Shown here piece by piece: positions 61,101 to 64,000 of a stretch of 64,000 bases of DNA. Position 1 is the stretch's first letter; each line of letters starts with the position of its first letter. Location of the stretch: contig OY725496.1 of assembly GCA_963281255.1 (NCBI GenBank), positions 2,294,001 to 2,358,000 of the forward strand. The letters are read 5' to 3'. The notes under the pieces were generated by a model. That model saw only the letters and a program-made list of their open reading frames with translations, did not search any database and was not told where the DNA came from. The translations under genes and the position numbers were made by a program. This DNA comes from Aphrocallistes beatrix (Eukaryota > Porifera > Hexactinellida > Sceptrulophora > Aphrocallistidae).

Positions 61101-64000
61101 GCATCTATGTTTTAAATCAACGTTTATAATATTATACACTTCAATCAGATTGAGAAACCTCATTAAAGAAGCAATTATAACCAAATATTATCCTTAATAT
61201 TCTAACAATTCAAATTTTTTATAGCAATACTCCATTGAGTTAGTGTTATTTCACTAATCGGAACAAATTCACTAATCCGAACGATTTTTTCGATCATTGG
61301 CACAGAGCTGTTCGGATTAGCGAAGGTGTACTGTATTTGTATTTGCAACTGTGTCACTTTTTGAAACCGATACACATTTGCACTAAATGGTCGGAATCTG
61401 GAAAATATGTATTTCATTAGGTAGCATAAAAGTTCTTTCCCTGAAACATTTTCTTATTTATCAACTGCTCCAGTATGTGTTCGTAGAGAGGATTATCAGT
61501 TGTATAGGTGGCACTGGTACGGTGCCACTGATGAGGCATAGATGGAGAATAGGCTATTTTATGGTGGAACATACATTCAATTTTTATAGGTACGTATTTC
61601 ATTTTTCGAGGTGTACTTCTGGATAATTTTCTTTTTGTCTCAAAATGGAATTATGGCTGCACATTTTTGAATGAAATGCCACGATATTATTTTGTTTTGG
61701 AACTCTTACTGGCTCCCCTCGCTCCTTTACTGAATTATTCCATCATTGATGATTCATTATCGCATTATCATAAAAATATTCAAAAGGTATTGTGATGTAT
61801 AAACATTCCTCTCTTGTAGCCTAATCTCTAATTTAGAGAAATTAGCAAATACAGTCGACTCCGCTTAATAGGGTCACATCGGTCAGAGGACATTTTGCCC
61901 CGATTAAGTGGAGAACCCTATTAACCGAAATATTTTGTATTAGCTTCTATGTGTGAGAGCTATTTCGGTCCTGCCAAAAGTGGCTCGATTAAGCGGTTGA
62001 CCCAAATACACAGTGAGCCTATTAAGCGGAGTCGACTGTATGATAAATTATCTAAAGTTCGAACACCTTAGATGTGGAAATTGTTATTGCTTAATTGGAT
62101 GTAATCTGTGGTTATCAATATATTTATTATCACCTATATATTATCATATACAAGGTGGCTTTTAAGTTCTGTCCCAAGCTTTATTAGGTATAAAATTTCT
62201 TAAACTCAAACAAACTTAGTTATTATAGTCTTTAGATATTGTAATTCAAATATTCTCAATGATTTTATAAGATTTTTCGAGTCTAAGAACTCGAACTGTG
62301 TTTTGTATGGTGAGTTTTGTGAAAAAAATATGTGTCCTGGCTCGCAGCGAAAATCGAGAATCCAGACCACTACTTCTGTAAAAAATGTCTCTAAAATCGA
62401 TGTTCCATGACGATTTAGAACCAGATTCCTTTCATTCACCATTGAAATATTTCACAAATCCATTGCATTCATTATCAGAAACGAGATAAAGTTATTATTT
62501 CACGACTTCAAATTAGGTACATTTTGCAAAATCACCCAAAATGGCACTTTTTTTCACATCACCAAAAAATCTGATCCGAAAGGTTCTCAATATATACTGA
62601 TCTAAACATTCTATATTTCTACAAATTTATAGTGTTCGAGGAAAATGTGTGAGCTAATTTTTCCTAGGATTTGAAGACTCTGGGAAGATAACTTGAAAAG
62701 CAGTGGGCCCTGATTCACTATTTTCGCTGCGTGCCAGGACACATTTTTTGTTCTCAAAACTCACCATACAAAACATATTTCTAAGTCATAGAATCGAAAA
62801 ATCTTTTAAAGTCATTGAAATTATTCGAATTACAATATCTAAAGACCATAATAACTAAGATTGTTTGAGTTTAAGAAATTTATACCTAATAAAGCTTGGG
62901 ACAGAACTTACTAGCCACCCTGTAAACTCAAGGAGGTTTGAGTTTTGGATCGATTTTAAGAATGTGACTAAAATACTAAATAATTGCATAACTATCTTCT
63001 GTGAAGTCTAATTGTATTACCCCTTATTTGGAAGTAGCTTATTGCCTATTCAAATACGATCAAATTTGAAAGCCTAGTCATTCTAGTTTGCAGGATGTCG
63101 TGCAAACTGACCAAAATAATTTACTTTAGCAACTCAAGAACGTAACCTCATTTAATTGAAAATTCTAAATTTTTTAAATATACACGTATAGTACTAATCA
63201 TGGTTCTGCATAAATAATATCATACATTAATAACAGCTTAGAAAAACGATAAAATCGTCTTTAAAATACCTGCTCCAATGATATGATTACTAATCGAAAT
63301 TTCTACAACGGATATATGTATCTTGATGTCATGCTTATATAGGAAGTAATACATTCTTAAGGGCTATTCTGCATGGTTAATGATTTTATGCTAATCGTGT
63401 TTTAATCCTTTCGGGTATAAATGCATCCTTGGTAATGTTACTGCAAAACCTTTGGTTGAGTCGATTATGGTTAACCAATTAATTTAATGTTTGTTTTCTT
63501 AGTATTTAAAATGGTTATGTCAATATGAATTTGATTAATTTAACTTTTGATTAGGAATTTAACTATAAATTTTACATATCGTTTTGCAGGTTTATTTACT
63601 CACAAAGATCTCTCCTTCAGAGCAAATCTACTTCTATAATAATCGTTATTTTCACTCAAGTCTTGGTGAAGAGTTTCCTGATTCTAACGAATCTAGACCC
63701 TTTTATCTAGTTAATCTTAGTAATGATTCTAAAGAAGAATCTTTTGTTCTCCCTCCAGAATTGATATATTCCAAAGATTCATTATCTTTAGAAAAAGATT
63801 ATCATTCTACAAAATCTGCTCTATCATATGTTTATTTTTTAAAGAGAAAGTGTAAATACGCCCACGACTCCACATTACTAATTGACCAAATAGCTTCTTT
63901 ACTTGTGTCGACAATAAATGGAGAATTTGCAAAATTTGATAATGTTAATGTTTTAGTTACTCAACTGTTTTCTAAACAATTAGTATTTAATAATATTTGC
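30365..64000 (+). CDS. TBK1: TBK1/IKK-epsilon-like serine/threonine kinase (partial, 4 exons)
   Basis: Joined exons 30365-30748, 32374-32632, 46154-46527 and 63590-64000 give 476 residues in one frame, without stops, continuing past the window. TBK1/IKK-epsilon kinases phosphorylate IRF-type factors, autophagy receptors and, in insects, cytoskeletal targets. The kinase domain starts near the N-terminus: Gly-rich loop [10 protein letters not shown] (17-26), Lys in VAVKVF (40), HRDIKPGN (131-138), DFG (155-157) and activation loop [20 protein letters not shown] with the phospho-acceptor Ser at 170, equivalent to human Ser172. The ubiquitin-like domain begins in exon 3 and continues in exon 4. 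MELCTGGSL recalls arthropod IKK-epsilon. Introns are 1,625, 13,521 and 17,062 bp, packed with transposons of both orientations. All catalytic residues are present and the gene appears functional. TBK1 and IKK-epsilon are not separated in most invertebrates, so the symbol covers both. Confidence 0.9.
30870..31010. repeat. Perfect-stem hairpin in intron 1
   Basis: Left arm AAAACCTCTTAGGTGGTTTT, then AACACTGCTTTTATAGTT, is repeated in inverse around a short loop containing CAAGCGAGCTAG. This makes a stem of about 50 bp. CAGTGGCCCC at 30870 after TA may be a Tc1-like left end, in which case this is a small MITE. Confidence 0.6.
31288..31684. mobile_element. Foldback element FB, copy b (one arm only)
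   Basis: It starts CATAGCCTACTGTATATAAG and follows the left arm of the complete copy at 42878-43923 through GTTGCTATGGAAACGTGTTT to about 31684. The second arm is absent. It lies in intron 1 of the kinase gene. Confidence 0.7.
31685..32373. other. Remaining intron 1 sequence
   Basis: About 690 bp with no recognised repeat. It ends in a T-rich tract and TTTTAG acceptor before exon 2. Confidence 0.4.
32374..32632 (+). CDS. TBK1: TBK1-like exon 2 (kinase C-lobe)
   Basis: From [12 protein letters not shown] through the activation loop to [14 protein letters not shown]. It contains the catalytic Asp, the DFG motif and the Ser-Leu-Tyr-Gly activation segment. It ends one base into a Gly codon before donor GTTAAT. 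Exon 3 supplies the remaining GA, giving GKLPFRPF. Confidence 0.93.
32633..33169. other. Start of intron 2, no element recognised
   Basis: About 540 bp of AT-rich intron sequence without recognised repeats or coding regions. The open frame at 32796-33002 on the minus strand has no family features. Confidence 0.4.
33170..33497. repeat. Degenerate tandem repeat, unit about 135-140 bp
   Basis: The order AACGATTGATATGTGGTTTT, GTGTGGAGTTCGAATATC, then ATTATTTGTTTA and CAAATCTCATAA is repeated about 2.4 times with substitutions (from about 33198, 33338 and 33458). The last copy runs into the LINE remnant. Confidence 0.6.
33500..35700 (+). mobile_element. CR1/L2-group LINE remnant
   Basis: A non-LTR retrotransposon with endonuclease and reverse transcriptase segments, broken by several frameshifts and truncated at 35700. 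There the palindromic MITE copy c begins. It is more GC-rich than its surroundings, which helps mark its limits. No poly(A) or 3-prime end is present. Confidence 0.75.
33870..35690 (+). pseudogene. LINE endonuclease/reverse transcriptase, frameshifted
   Basis: Endonuclease pieces: [10 protein letters not shown] near 33875 in one frame, [20 protein letters not shown] at about 33948-34007, and a GDFNIHL-like motif near 34205. A longer frame (34264-35145) holds [10 protein letters not shown] and [10 protein letters not shown] of the endonuclease C-terminus, then the linker. Reverse transcriptase motifs follow: [20 protein letters not shown], then [40 protein letters not shown] with the first catalytic Asp, and [16 protein letters not shown]. 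The YADD motif is beyond the truncation point. Confidence 0.8.
35703..35890. mobile_element. Small palindromic MITE, copy c (188 bp)
   Basis: Nearly identical to the copy at 25137 in order and orientation, TA-flanked, and sitting exactly at the truncation point of the LINE. Its low divergence suggests a recent insertion. Confidence 0.8.
35897..36430 (-). mobile_element. Helitron-like element, copy H4
   Basis: The hairpin end (CAATCGCTAGCTTG) is at 35897. Then come GTCCACCGGAGGCTCCCTTC, TGATGACGTCATAACAGAGT and CAGTTTCTTCAATCAATTCG, and a TA-rich microsatellite. The TC start is missing; another element begins at 36437. Confidence 0.5.
36437..36565. mobile_element. Left end of a Tc1/mariner-type MITE
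   Basis: It starts CAGGGTGACAATTAAGTTCT after TA and follows the left terminal repeat of the complete MITE at 62151-62922 for about 125 bp. It is then interrupted by Helitron-like copy H5. Confidence 0.6.
36566..36976 (+). mobile_element. Helitron-like element, copy H5
   Basis: From GATTGAAGAAACTGCTAGAC to the hairpin end GCGAAGCGCGCTTG at 36976 before a T. A Helitron-like start in the opposite direction (TCCTTACTATTAAAACTCGA) lies just beyond at about 36993-37022. Confidence 0.5.
37023..37318. other. Spacer left of the RAG1-like transposon
   Basis: About 300 bp without recognised features apart from a short GA-rich run at 37038-37050. It ends at the target duplication ATCTT. Confidence 0.4.
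37324..37836 (+). repeat. Left terminal inverted repeat of the RAG1-like element
   Basis: Matches the inverse of 40290-40799 up to CAGTCTGGTAACTAAG. The terminal 7 bases CACTATT resemble the RSS heptamer in their first three. An A-rich block (CGAAACCGAG) lies about 15 bases inside. No confident RSS nonamer can be assigned by eye. Confidence 0.9.
37937..40017 (-). pseudogene. RAG1-like transposase: N-RAG zinc region plus DDE core
   Basis: The first 206 residues (39397-40017) hold CRIC (15-18), HICKGC (58-63), then [20 protein letters not shown] (83-102). Order and spacing follow the RAG1 N-terminal zinc region, where the corresponding block also reads PR-V-T, His, C-x-I-C. After a frameshift near 39397 the rest lies in one frame with in-frame stops near 39315, 39290, 39030 and 38537. 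Core landmarks: LDHRK next to the stop at 39030, then [11 protein letters not shown] (probable first Asp); [15 protein letters not shown] then CPYC (second Asp and the C-x2-C of RAG1/Transib); [20 protein letters not shown], matching RAG1 around [21 protein letters not shown]; then [11 protein letters not shown] and [20 protein letters not shown] (probable catalytic Glu in FSEQ). No RING domain is seen. The lesions mean no full product. Confidence 0.8.
40290..40799 (-). repeat. Right terminal inverted repeat of the RAG1-like element
   Basis: Inverse partner of 37324-37836, ending AATAGTG at 40799. The transposase start codon lies about 270 bp inside, so this repeat is on the promoter side of the gene. 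Confidence 0.9.
40805..41380. other. Spacer with no recognised feature
   Basis: About 575 bp of AT-rich intron 2 sequence. It may include the eroded left end of the Tigger-like element that follows, but no terminus is recognised. Confidence 0.35.
41390..42410 (+). pseudogene. Tigger/jerky-like (pogo group) transposase remnant
   Basis: Plus-strand pieces in shifting frames. An HTH-like stretch, [20 protein letters not shown], lies near 41410-41470. The DDE core start is [20 protein letters not shown] (about 41870-41930) with the first catalytic Asp. [20 protein letters not shown] is at about 41980-42040. [16 protein letters not shown] is near 42120, and [12 protein letters not shown] with the second Asp is near 42220. 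The order matches TIGD/JRK proteins. At least five breaks are present. A candidate right end, the inverse of CAGGGATACTTAATGGGG, lies at 42698-42715 after a tandemly repeated GTCCCCATTAAGTATCC. Confidence 0.75.
42411..42870. other. Tail of the Tigger-like element and spacer
   Basis: Contains the duplicated GTCCCCATTAAGTATCC near 42676-42713; otherwise unremarkable. It ends with the duplicated flank ACTGCAC of the foldback element. Confidence 0.4.
42878..43923. mobile_element. Complete foldback element FB, copy c (1,046 bp)
   Basis: The element is almost one palindrome: two arms of about 510 bp, meeting near 43395. The ends are CATAGCCTAC and GTAGGCTATG. ACTGCAC is present on both sides (42871-42877, 43924-43930), a 7-bp duplication, or 8 bp if the shared C is counted. 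It would form a hairpin of about 0.5 kb. No gene is inside. Superfamily is undecided. Confidence 0.85.
43931..44099. other. Spacer
   Basis: Short stretch with two TGACGTC motifs and no element boundary recognised. Confidence 0.3.
44100..44300 (-). pseudogene. Tc1-like transposase fragment
   Basis: Minus-strand frames read [20 protein letters not shown] and then, near 44185, [10 protein letters not shown]. These correspond to the Tc1 motifs DNDPKHTSK (second catalytic Asp) and DWPAQSPDLNP just before the catalytic Glu. Only this C-terminal fragment is visible. Confidence 0.6.
44360..44617 (-). CDS. Hypothetical open frame, 85 codons
   Basis: Starts [20 protein letters not shown] and ends NFGSQSG. 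It has mixed composition and no signal peptide, membrane segment or known motif. It lies in intron 2 just upstream of a Tc1 fragment on the same strand. It may be part of another eroded element or chance. Function unknown. Confidence 0.15.
   Translation of the reverse strand: MVKILVICKPASSDKLTSINKTSGTFGEAEITELETKMRFIKGKDIFERNETGIDLSMGTNSPLYDFYMAISSTGTLQNFGSQSG
44820..44966. repeat. 21-bp minisatellite, about 6 copies
   Basis: The unit is CTGTATGCATTTGTCAGACAG with few substitutions. Because 21 is a multiple of 3 it yields a spurious Cys-rich open frame at 44790-45002. Confidence 0.85.
44967..46153. other. End of intron 2
   Basis: AT-rich. Around 45700-45800 CTAAGT/ACTTAG motifs recur. At about 45811-45960, TAGTGCAGCTCCTG and GTATGTATGTCC resemble 53460-53560 and define an unnamed repeat family. 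The last bases are a T-rich tract and TATTAG acceptor. Open frames at 45006-45467 show no family features. Confidence 0.4.
46154..46527 (+). CDS. TBK1: TBK1-like exon 3 (end of kinase domain, start of ubiquitin-like domain)
   Basis: [20 protein letters not shown] aligns with the TBK1 segment after the T-G of the C-lobe. KKGVISAFQ then precedes the end of the kinase domain ([16 protein letters not shown]). [20 protein letters not shown] enters the ubiquitin-like domain. It ends AAG before donor GTAAAT, phase 0. Confidence 0.92.
46546..47024. mobile_element. TA-flanked MITE, 479 bp
   Basis: Ends are CAGTAGGTCCTCTCTAATTG and its near inverse, with one base difference in the terminal repeat and TA on both sides. 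A further TAGAGAGGACC motif lies inside near 46730. Probably a pogo-type non-autonomous element. It begins only 18 bp after the exon 3 donor. Confidence 0.7.
47034..47341 (-). mobile_element. Helitron-like element, copy H6 (truncated)
   Basis: The hairpin end CAAGCGCGCTTTGG is at 47034 and the body runs through GATGAGTAATGATGTCGTCA. It stops at 47341, where a foldback fragment begins. Confidence 0.45.
47343..47604. mobile_element. Foldback FB fragment (copy d) joined to a Tc1-like MITE end
   Basis: 47343-47545 follows the left FB arm from CATAGCCTACTAAGACC with a small gap. From about 47560 the sequence is the right end of the Tc1-like MITE family (TTTACGAATACTTTTGTTCA, then GGCAGTG and TA). 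Confidence 0.55.
47605..48263. other. Intron 3 sequence with a degenerate Tc1-MITE half
   Basis: 47605-48080 has no recognised element. About 48090-48255 resembles the left half of the MITE at 58109 (TTGATATAATCCTGACCCAT, CAGTAACAGATGCACCAAAT) but its terminus is eroded. Confidence 0.4.
48264..48640 (+). mobile_element. Tc1/mariner-type element, left part with transposase start
   Basis: The TA-flanked start CAGGGTGACTTTTAAGTTCT matches the MITE at 62151-62922 and the fragment at 36437. This piece carries the beginning of a transposase gene, so it probably derives from the autonomous partner of those MITEs. Confidence 0.6.
48426..48593 (+). pseudogene. Transposase N-terminal helix-turn-helix fragment
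   Basis: [20 protein letters not shown] then [20 protein letters not shown] and [14 protein letters not shown]. This is the paired-like helix-turn-helix start of a Tc1/mariner-superfamily transposase. It stops after 56 codons, and no catalytic part follows before the foldback element at 48649. Confidence 0.6.
48996..51750 (+). repeat. 40-bp minisatellite, about 69 copies, with 1,040-bp higher-order period
   Basis: Head-to-tail 40-bp units of GGTGTARTTCAGTTGTYACT and TGCTCTGTTATGARGGACAG, differing almost only at three sites (R, Y, R). Reading those sites, the 25 units at 49181-50180 recur in the same order at 50221-51220. A third round starts at 51341 (six units match 49261-49500). So blocks of 26 units were duplicated. 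Edge units are more diverged (TTAATTGGTC near 49156, TAAGGGACAGAG at 51731). Confidence 0.95.
51745..52975. repeat. Large inverted duplication inside the integrase element
   Basis: About 51751-52280 and 52468-52972 are near-perfect inverse copies around a unique centre of roughly 190 bp (TTCCCTTCCC to AACATTTACATAGC). The arms would pair over about 500 bp. High identity between the arms suggests a recent event or gene conversion. Confidence 0.85.
51751..52252 (+). pseudogene. Integrase element gene fragment (plus arm)
   Basis: Begins mid-gene with [11 protein letters not shown] and GRTPFEVHF, then the linker [20 protein letters not shown] to [12 protein letters not shown]. It corresponds to 14695-15225 of copy 1. 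It joins the 40-bp array directly, so the catalytic part has been deleted. Confidence 0.75.
52975..54299 (+). mobile_element. Mariner element 3, nested in the integrase element
   Basis: 1,325 bp with TA on both sides (52973-52974, 54300-54301). Inverted ends are CGGAAGTTCAATAAGTTCTG and CGGGTGTTCAATAAGTTCTG. It interrupts the integrase gene between the codons for QYT and KNT, and the host reading resumes exactly across the TA. It is therefore younger than the host element. Confidence 0.85.
53089..54230 (+). pseudogene. Mariner transposase lacking its catalytic middle
   Basis: N-terminal part at 53140-53420: [56 protein letters not shown]-terminal part at 53983-54230: [20 protein letters not shown], then [13 protein letters not shown], with the third catalytic Asp. 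Between about 53460 and 53950 the expected GDETW and HDNARPH segments are missing. Other sequence replaces them, part of which (TAGTGCAGTTTCTG near 53458) belongs to a repeat also seen at 45811. Confidence 0.8.
54903..55390. other. Inner non-coding part of integrase copy 2
   Basis: About 490 bp between the minus-strand gene start and the right terminal repeat. It lacks the 40-bp array that occupies this place at the other end. No other feature. Confidence 0.5.
56339..56453. mobile_element. 115-bp insertion with 5-bp duplication and TATA-like core
   Basis: Compared with other FB arms, 115 extra bases sit between two copies of TTAAA. They start ACCCGAGGATTACTTAGG and end GGACGTGCTCGGG. Inside is GTATAAATAG, then pyrimidine-rich TTTCATTTTCATTTTAC. 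A 5-bp duplication with a TATA box would fit a very short solo LTR, but the ends are not TG...CA. Identity is open. Confidence 0.45.
56710..57039. other. Probable left flank of the Tc1-like remnant
   Basis: About 330 bp. CACTTAACTCGATAAATAGA with AGTATTATAACTATTTGTAT near 56732 resembles the Tc1-MITE at 58540-58595, so an eroded terminal repeat is likely. No coding sequence. Confidence 0.35.
57040..57960 (+). pseudogene. Tc1-like transposase remnant
   Basis: Starts near [20 protein letters not shown] then [12 protein letters not shown] (paired-like HTH). [20 protein letters not shown] is the AT-hook-like GRP linker. [13 protein letters not shown] and [20 protein letters not shown] follow. 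Then come [20 protein letters not shown] with the second catalytic Asp near 57652 and a PSKTLISIL segment matching WPSQSPDLNP. Stops and frameshifts are frequent. The C-terminal third is short and includes an inverted GGTTGGTTAAAGC/GCTTTAGCCAACC at 57763-57800. Confidence 0.7.
58053..58108. repeat. (TA)n microsatellite
   Basis: About 27 TA units immediately before a TA-targeting MITE, a likely preferred insertion site. Other (TA)n runs adjoin elements at 3550, 17822 and 36383. Confidence 0.95.
58109..58632. mobile_element. Tc1-like MITE, 524 bp, with a central perfect palindrome
   Basis: Left end CACTCCATGGACAAAAGTAT; the right end is the inverse of CACTGCCTGTACAAAAGTAT; TA flanks both. At about 58492-58550 there is a near-perfect palindrome with arms of about 30 bp (TAAGAGATACGCTTAATTT and its inverse) that is not in the related copy at 17861. 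Confidence 0.75.
58644..58831. mobile_element. Small palindromic MITE, copy d
   Basis: Same family as 25137-25314. The left end lacks the first C (AGTTGACTCCGCTTAATAGG). The right end is complete before TA. Three CGATTAAGC-type motifs are inside. Confidence 0.75.
58878..59213 (-). mobile_element. Helitron-like element, copy H7, joined to a second start
   Basis: On the minus strand, a body that begins mid-element near 59213 ends in the hairpin GCGAAGCGCGCTTG at 58906. It is followed at once by TCCTAATTATTAAAACTCGA, the start of another copy. End-to-start joining is a known Helitron behaviour. The upstream part of this copy is missing. Confidence 0.5.
59214..59745. other. Spacer with a Tc1-MITE right end
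   Basis: 59214-59640 has no recognised feature; it is less AT-rich (for example TGCGAAGGCAAGACGGTCTG). About 59660-59722 resembles the right end of the Tc1-like MITE (AAATACTTTTGTCCCCTTGG, then TGTA). Confidence 0.35.
59746..60341. mobile_element. Pogo/Tigger-like MITE, copy 2 (596 bp)
   Basis: Same family as 6274-6738: starts CAGGCGGCCCTCGCCGTTCG after TA and ends with the inverse of CAGGTATCCCTAGCCGTTCG before TA. It is longer than copy 1 through an internal stretch around 59905-60050. Confidence 0.65.
60350..60865 (+). mobile_element. Helitron-like element, copy H8
   Basis: The body runs from TGTAACGTATTGCTTGAAGA to the eroded hairpin end AGTAAAGTGCGCTTG at 60865. The adjacent ACATTAAGCGAGTTTTAATT is a start sequence in inverse orientation. 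The TGACGTCAT motifs are eroded here (TTATGCCATCATTG), so this is an older copy. Confidence 0.45.
61003..61333. mobile_element. Pogo/Tigger-like MITE with CTAATCCGAAC repeats (331 bp)
   Basis: TA-flanked start CAGTGCACCCTCGCTAATCC; the right end is the inverse of CAGTACACCTTCGCTAATCC. The motif CTAATCCGAAC recurs several times near both ends. A fragment is at 26451. Confidence 0.75.
61334..61851. other. Non-coding spacer in intron 3
   Basis: About 520 bp, no recognised repeat. Short open frames on both strands have no family features. Confidence 0.4.
61852..62038. mobile_element. Small palindromic MITE, copy e (187 bp)
   Basis: Starts CAGTCGACTCCGCTTAATAG and ends with its inverse, TA-flanked. 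Both ends carry the same CAGTCGACTCCGCTTAATAG, while the interior has several substitutions. Confidence 0.8.
62151..62922. mobile_element. Foldback-type Tc1/mariner MITE (772 bp)
   Basis: Left end CAAGGTGGCTTTTAAGTTCT and right end the inverse of CAGGGTGGCTAGTAAGTTCT, TA on both sides. The inverted repeat continues for more than 200 bp, through GTCCTGGCTCGCAGCGAAAA and its inverse near 62735. The termini tie it to the transposase fragment at 48264 and the end at 36437. Confidence 0.8.
62923..63589. other. End of intron 3 with an eroded foldback arm
   Basis: About 63000-63465 follows the right FB arm at low identity (ACTGACCAAAATAATTTAC, CAACGGATATATGTATCTTG, ATTCTTAAGGGCTATTCTGC, GCATCCTTGGTAATGTTACT). 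An old copy. The intron ends in GTTTTGCAG. Confidence 0.45.
63590..64000 (+). CDS. TBK1: TBK1-like exon 4 (ubiquitin-like domain onward, runs off the window)
   Basis: Starts [20 protein letters not shown] after GCAG. This aligns with the TBK1 ubiquitin-like domain where human has VYKQTKI then an E-L-I-Y segment. [11 protein letters not shown] corresponds to the domain's end. [20 protein letters not shown] begins the helical scaffold/dimerisation region. Open to the last base of the window with no stop or donor seen. Confidence 0.88.

Overview
The window is AT-rich animal nuclear DNA dominated by transposable elements. Two host genes stand out: an intact single-exon ETFA (electron transfer flavoprotein alpha) on the minus strand at 4240-5247, and a TBK1/IKK-epsilon-type kinase on the plus strand that starts at 30365 and runs off the right edge. 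Splice sites are standard GT-AG. The kinase's motifs resemble arthropod IKK-epsilon as I remember it. With the many mariner/Tc1 elements this suggests an arthropod, perhaps a copepod such as a sea louse, but that identification is weak.

Layout. 1-13300: Helitron-like elements, ETFA, two decayed mariners in opposite orientation, a TTAA-flanked element and a hAT remnant. 13319-17000: a truncated KRBA2/Ginger-like integrase element with a 40-bp minisatellite, then a large foldback element. 17000-20200: Helitron-like and Tc1-like non-autonomous elements and a second foldback. 20202-24631: an 11-exon integrase plus OTU-protease gene on the minus strand with four visible lesions. 25100-29800: small palindromic elements, a fragment of a second integrase-OTU copy, and a Harbinger-like element nested in a TTAA-flanked element.

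30365-64000: four exons of the TBK1-like gene (30365-30748, 32374-32632, 46154-46527, 63590 to the edge). Its introns of about 1.6, 13.5 and 17.1 kb are filled with transposons. Intron 2 holds a LINE remnant, a RAG1/Transib-like transposon at 37324-40799, a Tigger/jerky-like remnant and a complete foldback. Intron 3 holds a nested stack: foldback (48649-56709) containing a KRBA2/Ginger-like element (48666-55557) containing a mariner (52975-54299). That integrase element carries about 69 copies of the 40-bp repeat, ordered in a 1,040-bp higher-order period.

The most notable object is the 3,476-bp element at 37324-40799. It has about 510-bp terminal inverted repeats beginning CACTATT, a perfect 5-bp target duplication (ATCTT), and one decayed minus-strand gene that joins a RAG1-N-terminal-like cysteine region to a RAG1/Transib-like DDE core. 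It bears on the transposon origin of V(D)J recombinase. All family calls come from reading motifs; no database search was run.
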